Assembly (NCBI RefSeq): GCF_029227915.1
Contig: NC_079886.1
Location: forward strand, 5,022,001 to 5,086,000
Direction: 5' to 3'
Origin: Hydractinia symbiolongicarpus
Taxonomy: Eukaryota; Cnidaria; Hydrozoa; Anthoathecata; Hydractiniidae
Length of the DNA: 64,000 nucleotides
Shown here: positions 39,780 through 53,823 of the stretch, piece after piece
Layout of the letters: every line of letters begins with the position of its first letter
Position numbering within the stretch: position 1 is the first letter of the stretch
Made by a program: the position numbers and the translations under genes
The notes under the pieces: generated by a model
Databases searched by the model: none
The model's input: the letters and a program-made list of their open reading frames with translations, nothing else
What the model was told of the DNA's origin: nothing

Positions 39780-42060
39780 TCAACGATTACACTGGGCTTT
39801 GTTGTAGCGTTTCATTTAAAAACTTAGATAAATAAGTCATTTTTTACGGTGGGACCAATCCTATCCGTTAGCACGCGCTAAAGAAAAGAAGACATTTTCA
39901 AAAACTACATTTCATTGACTTTCTAACGGTATCAGTCTGTTTGAGGTACAACGTTTGTGTCACATATTTGTACCAACATGTATTTAGCGATATTTTTCTA
40001 ATATTACTAGGTTGCATTGCTTTTAACAGTGAAACGATTGACTGTGGGACTTAATTGAACTGATTTTTGACTTTGACCTTATGATTGTCGTAAATGAGTC
40101 AACTGGACTGCAAGAAATACATTCTTCTTCATTTAACATGATTGCTTGAACTCAGCGATTACACCGGGCTTTGTGTTAGCGCTTCATTTAAAAGTTTTGA
40201 TAAATAAGTCATTCTTTACTGTGGGACAAATCCTAACCGTTAGGGTGCGCCGCAGAAATAGAGACAGTTTCCAGAACTACATTTCATAGACTTTCTAACG
40301 GTACCAGTCCGCTAGAGTTACAACAGCTGCGTCACATATTCGACAACGGCTGCGCCACACATTCGTACCAACATGTATTTAGCGTTATGCTTCTGATATT
40401 ACTAGGTTGCATCGCTATTAACAGTAAAACAATTGACTGTGGGGCTTAGTTGAGCTGATTTTAGACTTTGATCTTATAAATACCACCAATGAAACAATTG
40501 AACTATAAGAAATAACATTCTCTTTAATTTGAAATGATTGCTGGAATTCAGCGATTACACTGGGCGCTGTGATAGTGCTTTATTTAAAAAACTTGATAAA
40601 TAAGTCATTTTTTGGTGTGGGACCAATCTTAGCCGTTAGCGCGCGCTGAAGAAAAAGAGAAAGGTTCAAAAGCTACATTTCATTGACTTTCTAACGGTAT
40701 CAGTCCATTTGAGTCACAACGGTTGCGTCACATATTGGTACCAACATGTATTTAGAGATAATTTTCTAATATTACTAGGTTGCATCGCTTTTAACAGTGA
40801 AACGATTGACTGTGTGACTTATTTGAACTGATTGTGGACTTTGACATTATAAATGTGATAAATGAGACAATTGGACTTCAAGAAATAAAATTCTCCTTAA
40901 TTTGACATGATTGCTTGAACTCAACGATTACACTGGGCTTTGTTGTAGCGTTTCATTTAAAAACTTAGGTAAATAAGTCATTTTTTACGGTGGGACCAAT
41001 CTTATCCGTTAGCACGCGCTAAAGAAAAGAAGACATTTTCAAAAACTACATTTCATTGACTTTCTAACGGTATCAGTCTGTTTGAGGTACAACGTTTGTG
41101 TCACATATTTGTACCAACATGTATTTAGCGATATTTTTCTAATATTACTAGGTTGCATTGCTTTTAACAGTGAAACGATTGACTGTGGGACTTAATTGAA
41201 CTGATTTTTGACTTTGACCTTATGATTGTCGTAAATGAGTCAACTGGACTGCAAGAAATACATTCTTCTTCATTTAACATGATTGCTTGAACTCAGCGAT
41301 TACACCGGGCTTTGTGTTAGCGCTTCATTTAAAAGTTTTGATAAATAAGTCATTCTTTACTGTGGGACAAATCCTAACCGTTAGGGTGCGCCGCAGAAAT
41401 AGAGACAGTTTCCAGAACTACATTTCATAGACTTTCTAACGGTACCAGTCCGCTAGAGTTACAACAGCTGCGTCACATATTCGACAACGGCTGCGCCACA
41501 CATTCGTACCAACATGTATTTAGCGTTATGCTTCTGATATTACTAGGTTGCATCGCTATTAACAGTAAAACAATTGACTGTGGGGCTTAGTTGAGCTGAT
41601 TTTAGACTTTGATCTTATAAATACCACCAATGAAACAATTGAACTATAAGAAATAACATTCTCTTTAATTTGAAATGATTGCTGGAATTCAGCGATTACA
41701 CTGGGCGCTGTGATAGTGCTTTATTTAAAAAACTTGATAAATAAGTCATTTTTTGGTGTGGGACCAATCTTAGCCGTTAGCGCGCGCTGAAGAAAAAGAG
41801 AAAGGTTCAAAAGCTACATTTCATTGACTTTCTAACGGTATCAGTCCATTTGAGTTACAACGGTTGCGTCACATATTGGTACCAACATGTATTTAGAGAT
41901 AATTTTCTAATATTACTAGGTTGCATCGCTTTTAACAGTGAAACGATTGACTGTGTGACTTATTTGAACTGATTGTGGACTTTGACATTATAAATGTGAT
42001 AAATGAGACAATTGGACTTCAAGAAATAAAATTCTCCTTAATTTGACATGATTGGTGGAA
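39780..42060 (+). repeat. 1141-bp tandem duplication (3 monomers)
   Basis: About 39780-40919 and 40921-42060 match at a displacement of 1141 bp (ACGGTGGGACC at 39846 and 40987). Each unit holds one ordinary monomer, one long monomer with the 23-bp duplication and one GGTGTGGGACC monomer. Confidence 0.82.
40319..40364 (+). repeat. representative 23-bp duplication defining the long monomer variant
   Basis: Two adjacent similar 23-bp units, ACAACAGCTGCGTCAC followed by ATATTCG, and ACAACGGCTGCGCCAC followed by ACATTCG. Ordinary monomers have one unit. I count 16 occurrences: near 28650, 33520, 36156, 38040, 38810, 40320, 41460, 42230, 44119, 44890, 46406, 50529, 52398, 53167, 55428 and 63808. 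None was seen before 26 kb. Confidence 0.85.
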
Positions 42061-45000
42061 TTCAGCAGTTACATTGGGCGCTGTGTTAGCGCTTCATTTA
42101 AAAGTTTTGATAAATAAGTCATTCTTTACTGTGGGACAAATCCTAACCGTTAGGGTGCGCCGCAGAAATAGAGACAGTTTCCAAAACTACATTTCATTGA
42201 CTTTCTAACGGTACCAGTCCGCTGGAGTTACAACAGCTACGTCACATATTCGACAACGGCTGCGCCACACATTCGTACCAACATGTATTTAGCTTTATGC
42301 TTCTGATATTACTAGGTTGCATCGCTATTAACAGTAAAACGATTGACTGTGGGGCTTAGTTGAGCTGATTTTAAACTTTGATCTTATAAATACCACCAAT
42401 GAAACAATTGGACTATAAGAAATAACATTCTCTTTAATTTGACATGATTGCTGGAATTCAGCGATTACGCTGGGCGCTGTGATAGTGCTTCATTTAAAAA
42501 AATTGATAAATAAGTCGTTTTTTGGTGTGGGACCAATCTTAGCCGTTAGCGCGCGCTGAAGAAAAAGAGAAAGGTTCAAAAGCTACATTTCATTGACTTT
42601 CTAACGGTATCAGTCCATTTGAGTTACAACGGTTGCGTCACATATTGGTACCAACATGTATTTAGAGATAATTTTCTAATATTACTAGGTTGCATCGCTT
42701 TTAACAGTGAAACGATTGACTGTGGGACTTATTTGAACTGATTGTGGACTTTGACATTATAAATGTGATAAATGAGACAATTGAACTCCAAGAAATAACA
42801 TTCTCCTTAATTTGACATGATTGCTGAAATTCAGCGATTACACTGGTCGCTGTGATAGCGGTTCATTTAAAAATTTAGATAAATTAGTCATTTTTTGATG
42901 TGGGACCAATCTTAGCCTTTAGCGCGCGCTGAAGAAATAGGGAAAGTTTCAAAAGCTACATTTCATGGACTTTCTAAGGGTTTCAGTCCGTTTGAGTTAC
43001 AACGGTTGCGTCACATATTGGTACCAACATTTACTTAGCGATATTGTTCTGATATTACTAGGTTGCATCGCAATTAACAGTATAAAGATTGACTAAGGGT
43101 CTTAATTGAACTGTTTTTAGACTTTGACCATGTCAATGTCATGAATGAGACAATTGGACTTCAAGAAATAAAATTCTCCTTAATTTGACATGATTGCTGG
43201 AATTCAGCGGTTACACTGGGCGCTGTGATAGCGCTTCATTTTGAAACTTAGATAAATAAAGTCATTTTTTGATGTGGGACCAATCCTAGCCGTTAGCGTG
43301 CGCCAAAGAAATGGAGACAGTTTCAAAAAATAAATTTCATTGACTTTCTAACTGTATGAGTTCGCTGGAGTTACAACGGTTGCGCCACATATTCGTACCA
43401 ACACTTACTTAGCGATATTTTTCTGATATTACTAGGTTGCATCGCGTTTAACAGTAAAACGATTGACTGAGGGACTTAATAGAACTGTTTTTAGACTGTG
43501 ACCTGATAAATGGATAAATAAGGCAATTGGACTCCAAGAAATAACATTCGTCTTAATTTCTCATGATTGCTGGAACTCAGCGCTTGTACTGGGCGCTGTG
43601 ATAGCGCTTCATTTAAAAACTTAGATAAATAAAGTCAGTTTTTGATGTGGGACCAATCCTAGCCGATAGCGCGCGCTGAAGAAATAAAGACAGCTTCAAA
43701 AGCTACATTTCATGGACTTTGTAACGGTTTCAGTCCGTTTGAGTTGCAACAGTTGCGTCACATATTGGTACCAATATTTATATAGCGATATTTTTCTAAT
43801 ACTACTAGGTTGCATCGCTATTAACAGTAAAAAGATTGACTGCGGGACATATTTGAACTGTTTTTAGACTTTGATCTTACAAATGTCATCAATGAGACAA
43901 TTGGACTCCAAGAAATAACATTCTTCTTCATTTGACATGATTGCTTGAACTCAGCGATTACACCGGGCTTTGTGTTAGCGCTTCATTTAAAAGTTTTGAT
44001 AAATAAGTCATTCTTTACTGTGGGACAAATCCTAACCGTTAGGGTGCGCCGCAGAAATAGAGACAGTTTCCAGAACTACATTTCATAGACTTTCTAACGC
44101 TACCAGTCCGCTAGAGTTACAACAGCTGCGTCACATATTCGACAACAGCTGCGCCACACATTCGTACCAACATGTATTTAGCGTTATGCTTCTGATATTA
44201 CTAGGTTGCATCGCTATTAACAGTAAAACAATTGACTGTGGGGCTTAGTTGAGCTGATTTTAGACTTTGATCTTATAAATACCACCAATGAAACAATTGA
44301 ACTATAAGAAATAACATTCTCTTTAATTTGAAATGATTGCTGGAATTCAGCGATTACACTGGGCGCTGTGATAGTGCTTTATTTAAAAAACTTGATAAAT
44401 AAGTCATTTTTTGGTGTGGGACCAATCTTAGCCGTTAGCGCGCGCTGAAGAAAAAGAGACAGGTTCAAAAGCTACATTTCATTGACTTTCTAACGGTATC
44501 AGTCCATTTGAGTTACAACGGTTGCGTCACATATTGGTACCAACATGTATTCAGAGATAATTTTCTAATATTACTAGGTTGCATCGCTTTTAACAGTGAA
44601 ACGATTGACTGTGGGACTTATTTGAACTGATTGTGGACTTTGACATTATAAATGTGATAAATGAGACAATTGGACTTCAAGAAATAAAATTCTCCTTAAT
44701 TTGACACGATTGCTGGAATTCAGCAGTTACATTGGGCGCTGTGTTAGCGCTTCATTTAAAAGTTTTGATAAATAAGTCATTCTTTACTATGGGACAAATC
44801 CTAACCGTTAGGGTGCGCCGCAGAAATAGATCAGTTTCCAAAACTATATTTCATTGACTTTCTAACGGTACCAGTCCGCTGAAGTTACAACAGCTGCGTC
44901 ACATATTCGACAACCGCTGCGCCACACATTCGTACCAACATGTATTTAGCTTTATGCTTCTGATATTACTAGGTTGCATCGCTATTAACAGTAAAACGAT

Positions 45001-46160
45001 TGACTGTGGGGCTTAGTTGAGCTGATTTTAAACTTTGATCTTATAAATACCACCAATGAAACAATTGGACTATAAGAAATAACATTCTCTTTAATTTGAC
45101 ATGATTGCTGGAATTCAGCGATTACGCTGGGCGCTGTGATATTGCTTCATTTAAAAAAATTGATAAATAAGTCGTTTTTTGGTGTGGGACCAATCTTAGC
45201 CGTTAGCGCGCGCTGAAGAAAAAGAGAAAGGTTCAAAAGCTACATTTCATTGACTTTCTAACGGTATCAGTCCATTTGAGTTACAACGGTTGCGTCACAT
45301 ATTGGTACCAACATGTATTTAGAGATAATTTTCTAATATTACTAGGTTGCATCGCTTTTAACAGTGAAACGATTGACTGTGGGACTTATTTGAACTGATT
45401 GTGGACTTTGACATTATAAATGTGATAAATGAGACAATTGAACTCCAAGAAATAACATTCTCCTTAATTTGACATGATTGCTGAAATTCAGCGATTACAC
45501 TGGTCGCTGTGATAGCGGTTCATTTAAAAATTTAGATAAATTAGTCATTTTTTGATGTGGGACCAATCTTAGCCTTTAGCGCGCGCTGAAGAAATAGGGA
45601 AAGTTTCAAAAGCTACATTTCATGGACTTTCTAAGGGTTTCAGTCCGTTTGAGTTACAACGGTTGCGTCACATATTGGTACCAACATTTACTTAGCGATA
45701 TTGTTCTGATATTACTAGGTTGCATCGCTATTAACAGTAAAAAGATTGACTAAGGGTCTTAATTGAACTGTTTTTAGACTTTGACCATGTCAATGTCATG
45801 AATGAGACAATTAGACTTCAAGAAATAAAATTCTCCTTAATTTGACATGATTGCTGGAATTCAGCGGTTACACTGGGCGCTGTGATAGCGCTTCATTTTG
45901 AAACTTAGATAAATAAAGTCATTTTTTGATGTGGGACCAATCCTAGCCGTTAGCGTGCGCCAAAGAAATGGAGACAGTTTCAAAAAATAAATTTCATTGA
46001 CTTTCTAACTGTATCAGTTCGCTGGAGTTACAACGGTTGCGCCACATATTCGTACCAACATTTACTTAGCGATATTTTTCTGATATTACTAGGTTGCATC
46101 GCGTTTAACAGTAAAACGATTGACTGAGGGACTTAATAGAACTGTTTTTAGACTTTGACC
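41285..46160 (+). repeat. 2657-bp higher-order duplication (7 monomers)
   Basis: About 41285-43500 recurs at about 43942-46160. I checked it at GTCGTTTTTTGG (42514/45171), GTCATTTTTTGATG (43261/45918) and ATCGCGTTTAACAG (43441/46098), all at 2657 bp. It overlaps the second copy of the 1141-bp duplication, so the two events are nested in time. Confidence 0.85.
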
Positions 46161-49100
46161 TTATGATTGTCGTAAATGAGTCAACTGGACTGCAAGAAAT
46201 ACATTCTTCTTCATTTAACATGATTGCTGGAACTCAGCGATTACACCGGGCTTTGTGTTAGCGCTTCATTTAAAAGTTTTGATAAATAAGTCACTCTTTA
46301 CTGTGGGACAAATCCTAACCGTAAGGGTGCGCCGCAGAAATAGAGACAGTTTTCAGAACTACATTTCATAGACTTTCTAACGGTACCAGTCCGCTAGAGT
46401 TACAACAGCTGCGTCACATATTCGACAACGGCTGCGCCACACATTCGTACCAACATGTATTTAGCGTTATGCTTCTGATATTACTAGGTTGCATCGCTAT
46501 TAACAGTAAAACAATTGACTGTGGGGCTTAGCTGAGCTGATTTTAGACTTTGATCTAATAAATACCACCAATGAAACAATTGGACTATAATAAATAACAT
46601 TCTTTTTAATTTGAAATGATTGCTGGAATTCAGCGATTACACTGGGCGCTGTGATAGTGCTTTATTTAAAAAAACTTGATAAATAAGTCATTTTTTGGTG
46701 TGGGACCAATCTTAGCCGTTAGCGCGCGCTGAAGAAAAAGAGAAAGGTTCAAAAGCTACATTTCATTGACTTTCTAACGGTATAAGTTCATTTGAGTTAC
46801 AACGGTTGCGTCACATATTGGTACCAACATGTATTTAGAGATAATTTTCTAATATTACTATGTTGCATCGCTTTTAACAGTGAAACGATTGATTGTGGGA
46901 CTTATTTGAACTGATTGTGGACTTTGACATTATAAATGTGATAAATGAGACAATTGAACTCCAAGAAATAACATTCTCCTTAATTTGACATGATTGCTGA
47001 TATTCAGCGATTACACTGGTCGCTGTGATAGCGCTTCATTTAAAAATTTAGATAAATTAGTCATTTTTTGATGTGGGACCAATCTTAGCCTTTAGCGCGC
47101 GCTGAAGAAAGAGGGAAAGTTTCAAAAGTTACATTTCATGGACTTTTTAACGGTTTCAGTCCGTTTGAGTTACAACGGTGGCGTCACATGTTGGTACCAA
47201 CATTTATTTAGGGATATTTTTCAGATATTACTAGGTTGCATCGCTATTAACAGTAAAAAGATTGACTAAGGGACTTAATTGAATTGATTTTAGACTTTGG
47301 CCCTGTAAATGTCATGAATGAGACATTTGGACTCAGAGAAATAAAATTTTTCTTAATTTAACCTGATTGCTGGAACTCAGCAATTGCACTGGGCGCTGTA
47401 GTAGCTCTTCATTTAAAAATTTAGTTAAATAAGTCATTTTTTACTGTGAGACCAATCCTAGCCCTTAGTGCGCACTGAAGAAAAAAAGATATTTTCAAAA
47501 ACTACATTTCATTGACTTTCTAGCGTTATTAATCCGTTTGAGTTACAACGGTTGCATCACATAATCGTACCAACATGTATTTCGCAATATTTTTGCGATA
47601 TTACTAGGTTTATTCGCTTTTAACAATGAAACGATTGACTGTGGGAGTTTATTGAACTGATTGTGGACTTTGACCTGATAAATGTCATCAATGAGACAAT
47701 TGGATTCCAGGAAATAACATTCTTCCTAATTTAACCTGATTGCTGGAACTCAGCGATTGCACTGGGCGCTGTGGTAGCTCTTCATTTAAAAATTCATATA
47801 AATAAGTCATTTTTTACTGTGGGACCAATCCTAGCCGTTAGCGCGCGCTGAAGAAAAAAACACATTTTCAAAAACTACATTTCATTGACTTTTTAGCGGT
47901 ATCAATCCGTTTGAGTTACAACGGTTGTGTCACATATTTGTACCAACATTTATTTAGCGATATTTTTCTGATATTACTAGGTTGCATCGCTATTAACAGT
48001 AAAAAGATTGACTATGGGATTTAATTGAACTGTTTTTAGACTTTGACCCTGTAAATGTCATGAATGAGACAATTGGACTCAGAGAAATAAATTTCTTCTT
48101 AATTTGACAAGATTGCTTGAACTCAACGATTACACTGGGCTTTGTTGTAGCGTTTCATTTAAAAACTTAGATAAATAAGTCATTTTTTACTGTGGGACCA
48201 ATCCTATCCGTTAGCGCGCGCTAAAGAAAAGAAGACATTTTCAAAAACTAGATTTCATTGACTTTCTAACGGTATCAGTCTGTTTGAGGTACAACGTTTG
48301 TGTCACATATTTGTACCAACATGTATTTAGCAATATTTTTCTGATATTACTTGGTTGCATCGCTTTTAACAATGAAGCGACTGACTGTGGCACTTAATTG
48401 AACTGATATTAGACTTTGACTTTATAATTGCCATAAATGAGACAACTGGACTCCAAGAAATAACGTTCTTCTTAATTTGAAATGATTGCTGAAACTCAGC
48501 AATTACACTGGGCGCTGTGGTAGCGCTTTATTTATAAATTCAGATAAAAAAGTCATGTTGTACTGTGGAACCATTCGTGACCGTTAGAGCGCGCTAAAGA
48601 AATGGAGACAGTTTCAAAAGCTACATTTCATTGACTTTCTAACGGTATCAGTCCGTTTGAGTTACAAGGGTTGCGTCACATTTTGGTACCAACATGTATT
48701 TAGCGATATGCTTCTGATATTACTAGGTTGCATCGCTATTAACAGTAAAACTATTGATTGTGGGGCTTAATTAAGCTGATTATAGACTTTGACCTTATAA
48801 ATGTCGTCAATGAGACAATTGGACTCCAAGAAATAACATTCTCCTTAATTTGACAGGATTGATGGAACTCAGCGATTACACTGGGCTTTGTGTTAGCGCT
48901 TCATTTAGAAATTTTGATAAATAAGTCATTCTTTACTGTGGGACAAATCCTAAACGTTAGGGTGCGCCGAAGAAATAGAGACAGTTTCCAAAGCTACATT
49001 TCATTGACTTTCTAACGGTACCAGTCCGCTGGAGTTACAACGGTTGCGCCACATATTCGCACCAACATGTATTTAGCGATATGCTTCTGATATTACTAGG

Positions 49101-51539
49101 TTACATCGCTATTAACAGTAAAAAGATTGACTGTGGCACTTAATTGAACTGATTTTAGATTTTGACCTTATAAATGTCATCAATGGGACACCTGGACTCC
49201 ATGGTATAACGTTCTTCTTAATTTGAAATGATTGCCGAAACTCAGCATATACACCGGGCGCTGTGGTAGGGCTCTATTTAAAAATTTAGAAAAGTAAGTC
49301 ATTTTGTACTGTGGGACTAATCCTAGCAGTTAGCACGCGCTGAAGAAATAGAGACAATTTCAGAAGCTACATTTCATTGACTTTCTAACGGTATCGGTCC
49401 GTTTGAGTTTCAACGGTTGCGTCACATTTTGGTACCAACATGTAATTAGTGATATGCTTCTGATATTACTAGGTTGCATCGCTATTAACAGTAAAACGAT
49501 TGATTGTGGGACTTAATTAAGCTGATTATAGACTTTGACCTTATAAATGTCATCAATGAGACAATTGGACTCCAAGAAATAACATTCTCCTTAATTTGAC
49601 ATGATTGATGGAACTCAGCGATTACACTGGCCTTTGTGTTAGCGCTTCATTTAGAAATTTTGATAAATAAGTCATACTTTACTGTGGGACAAACCTAAAC
49701 GTTAGGGTGCGCCGAAGAAATAGAGACAGTTTCCAAAACTACATTTCATTGACTTTCTAACGGTACCAGTCCGCTGGAGTTACAACGGTTGCGCCACATA
49801 TTCGCACTAACATGTATTTAGCGATATGCTTCTGATATTACTAGGTTGCATCGCTATTAACAGTAAAAAGATTGACTGTGGGAGTTAATTGAACTGATTG
49901 TGGACTTTGACCTGATAAATGTCATCAATGAGACAATTGGATTCCAGGAAATAACATTCTTCCTAATTTAAACCTGATTGCTGGAACTCAGCGATTGCAC
50001 TGGGCGCTGTGGTAACTCTTCATTTAAAAATTCAGATAAATAAGTCATTTTTTACTGTGCGACCAATCCTAGCCGTTAGCGCGCGCTGAAGAAAAAAAGA
50101 CATTTTCAAAAACTACATTTCATTGACTTTTAGCCGCATCAATCCGTTTGAGTTACAACGGTTGTGTCACATATTTGTACCAACATTTATTTAGCGATAT
50201 TTTTCCAATATTACTAGGTTGCATCGCTTTTAGCAGTGAAACGATTGACTGTGGGACTTAATTGAACTGATTTTGGACTTTGACATTATAAATGTGATAA
50301 ATTAGACAATTGGACTTCAAGAAATAAAATTCTCCTTAATTTGACATGATTGCTGGAATTCAGCTGTTACATTGGGCGCTGTGTTAGCGCTTCATTTAAA
50401 AGTTTTGATAAATAAGTCATTCTTTACTGTGGGACAAATCCTAACCGTTAGGGTGCGCCGCAGAAATAAAGACAGTTTCCAAATCTACATTTCATTGACT
50501 TTCTAACGGTACCAGTCCGCTGGAGTTACAACAGCTGCGTCACATATTCGACAACGGCTGCGCCACACATTCGTACCAACATGTATTTAGCGTTATACTT
50601 CTGATATTACTAGGTTGCATCGCTATTAACAGTAAAACGATTGACCGTGGGGCTTAGTTGAGCTGATTTTAAACTTTGATCTTATAAATACCAGCAATGA
50701 AACAATTGGACTATAAGAAATAACATTCTTTTTAATTTGACATGATTGCTAGAATTCAGCGATTACACTGGGCGCTGTGATAGTGCTTCATTTAAAAAAA
50801 TTGATAAATAAGTCGTTTTTTGGTGTGGGACCAATCTTAGCCGTTAGCGCGCGCTGAAGAAAAAGAGAAAGGTTCAAAAGCTACATTTCATTGACTTTCT
50901 AACGGTATCAGTCCATTTGAGTTACAACGGTTGCGTCACATATTGGTACCAACATGTATTTAGAGATAATTTTCTAATATTACTAGGTTGCATCGCTTTT
51001 AACAGTGAAACGATTGACTGTGGGACTTATTTGAAGTGATTGTGGACTTTGACATTATAAATGTGATAAATGAGACAATTGAACTCCAAGAAATAACATT
51101 CTCCTTAATTTGACATGATTGCTGAAATTCAGCGATTACACTGGTCGCTGTGATAGCGGTTCATTTAAAAATTTAGATAAATTAGTCATTTTTTGATGTG
51201 GGACCAATCTTAGCCTTTAGCGCGCGCTGAAGAAATAGGGAAAGTTTCAAAAGCTACATTTCATGGATTTTCTAAGGGTTTCAGTCCGTTTGAGTTACAA
51301 CGGTTGCGTCCCATATTGGTACCAACATTTACTTAGCGATATTTTTCTGATATTACTAGGCTGCATCGCTATTAACAGTAAAAAGATTGACTAAGGGTCT
51401 TAATTGAACTGTTTTTAGACTTTGACCATGTCAATGTCATGAATGAGACAATTGGACTTCAAGAAATAAAATTCTCCTTAATTTGACATGATTGCTGGAA
51501 TTCAGCGGTTACACTGGGTGCTGTGATAGCGCTTCATTT

Positions 51540-51580
51540 TGAAACTTAGATAATTAAAGTCGGTTGCGCCACATATTCGT
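51540..51580. repeat. out-of-phase satellite junction (internal deletion)
   Basis: At 51561/51562 the sequence passes from the TAATTAAAGTC phase directly to GGTTGCGCCACATATTCG. In undisturbed copies (compare 45918 onward) about 117 bp lie between these landmarks. The monomer is therefore shortened by an internal deletion. Confidence 0.8.
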
Positions 51581-52285
51581 ACCAACATTTACTTAGCGAT
51601 ATTTTTCTGATATTACTAGGTTGCATCGCGTTTAACAGTAAAACGATTGACTGAGGGACTTAATAGAACTGTTTTTAGACTGTGACTAGATAAATGGATA
51701 AATAAGGCAATTGGACTCCAAGAAATAACATTCTTCTTAATTTCTCATGATTGCTGGAACTCAGCGCTTGTACTGGGCGCTGTGATAGCGCTTCATTTAA
51801 AAACTTAGATAAATAAAGTCATTTTTTGATGTGGGACCAATCCTAGCCGATAGCGCGCGCTGAAGAAATAAAGACAGCTTTAAAAGCTACATTTCATGGA
51901 CTTTGTAACGGTTTCAGTCCGTTTGAGTTGCAACGGTTGCGTCACATATTGGTACCAATATTTATTTAGCGATATTTTTCTAATCCTACTAGGTTGCATC
52001 GCTATTAACAGTAAAAAGATTGACTGTGGGACATAATTGAACTGTTTTTAGACTTTGATCTTACAAATGTCATCAATGAGACAATTGGACTCCAAGAAAT
52101 AACATTCTTCTTAATTTGACATGATTGCCTGAACTCAACGATTACACTGGGCTTTGTTGTAGCGTTTCATTTAAAAACTTAGATAAATAAGTCATTTTTT
52201 ACGGTGGGACCAATCCTATCCGTTAGCGCGCGCTAAAGAAAAGAAGACATTTCCAAAAACTACATTTCATTGACTTTCTAACGGT

Positions 52286-53823
52286 CATTCTTTACTGTGG
52301 GACAAATCCTAACCGTTAGGGTGCGCCGCAGAAATAGAGACAGTTTCCAAAACTAGATTTCATTGACTTTTTAACGGTACCAGTCCGCTGGAATTACAAC
52401 AGCTGCGTCACATATTCGACAACGGCTGCGCCACACATTCGTACCAACATGTATTTAGCGTTATGCTTCTGATATTACTAGGTTGCATCGCTATTAACAG
52501 TAAAACGATTGACTGTGGGGCTTAGTTGAGCTGATTTTACACTTTGATCTTATAAATACCACCAATGAAACAATTGGACTATAAGAAATAACATTCTCTT
52601 TAATTTGACATGATTGCTGGAATTCAGGGATTACACTGGGCGCTGTGATAGTGCTTCATTTAAAAAAATTGATAAATAAGTCGTTTTTTGGTGTGGGACC
52701 AATCTTAGCCGTTAGCGCGCGCTGAAGAAAAAGAGAAAGGTTCAAAAGCTACATTTCATTGACTTTCTAACGGTATCAGTCCATTTGAGTTACAACGGTT
52801 GCGTCACATATTGGTACCAACATGTATTTAGAGATAATTTTCTAATATTACTAGGTTGCATCGCTTTTAACAGTGAAACGATTGACTGTGGGACTTATTT
52901 GAACTGATTGTGGACTTTGACATTATAAATGTGATAAATGAGACAATTGAACTTCAAGAAATAAAATTCTCCTTAATTTGACATGATTGCTGGAATTCAG
53001 CAGTTACATTGGGCGCTGTGTTAGCGCTTCATTTAAAAGTTTTGATAAATATGTCATTCTTTACTGTGGGACAAATCCTAACCGTTAGGGTGCGCCGCAG
53101 AAATAGAGACAGTTTCCAAAACTAGATTTCATTGACTTTTTAACGGTACCAGTCCGCTGGAGTTACAACAGCTGCGTCACATATTCGACAACGGCTGCGC
53201 CACACATTCGTACCAACATGTATTTAGCGTTATGCTTCTGATATTACTAGGTTGCATCGCTATTAACAGTAAAACGATTGACTGTGGGGCTTAGTTGAGC
53301 TGATTTTAAACTTTGATCTTATAAATACCACCAATGAAACAATTGGACTATAAGAAATAACATTCTCTTTAATTTGACATGATTGCTGGAATTCAGCGAT
53401 TACACTGGGCGCTGTGATAGTGCTTCATTTAAAAAAATTGATAAATAAGTCGTTTTTTGGTGTGGGACCAATCTTAGCCGTTAGCGCGCGCTGAAGAAAA
53501 AGAGAAAGGTTCAAAAGCTACATTTCATTGACTTTCTAACGGTATCAGTCCTTTTGAGTTACAACGGTTGCGTCACATATTGGTACCAACATGTATTTAG
53601 AGATAATTTTCTAATATTACTAGGTTGCATCGCTTTTAACAGGGGAACGATTGACTGTGGGACTTATTTGAACTGATTGTGGACTTTGACATTATAAATG
53701 TGATAAATGAGACAATTGAACTCCAAGAAATAACATTCTCCTTAATTTGACATGATTGCTGAAATTCAGCGATTACACTGGTCGCTGTGATAGCGGTTCA
53801 TTTAAAAATTTAGATAAATTAGT
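52286..53823 (+). repeat. 769-bp tandem duplication (2 monomers)
   Basis: 52286-53054 and 53055-53823 match at 769 bp. The private variant AACTAGATTTCATTGACTTT occurs in both and I did not see it elsewhere in the long-variant family. The first copy begins exactly at an out-of-phase junction (ACGGT then CATTCTTTACTG at 52285/52286). Confidence 0.82.
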
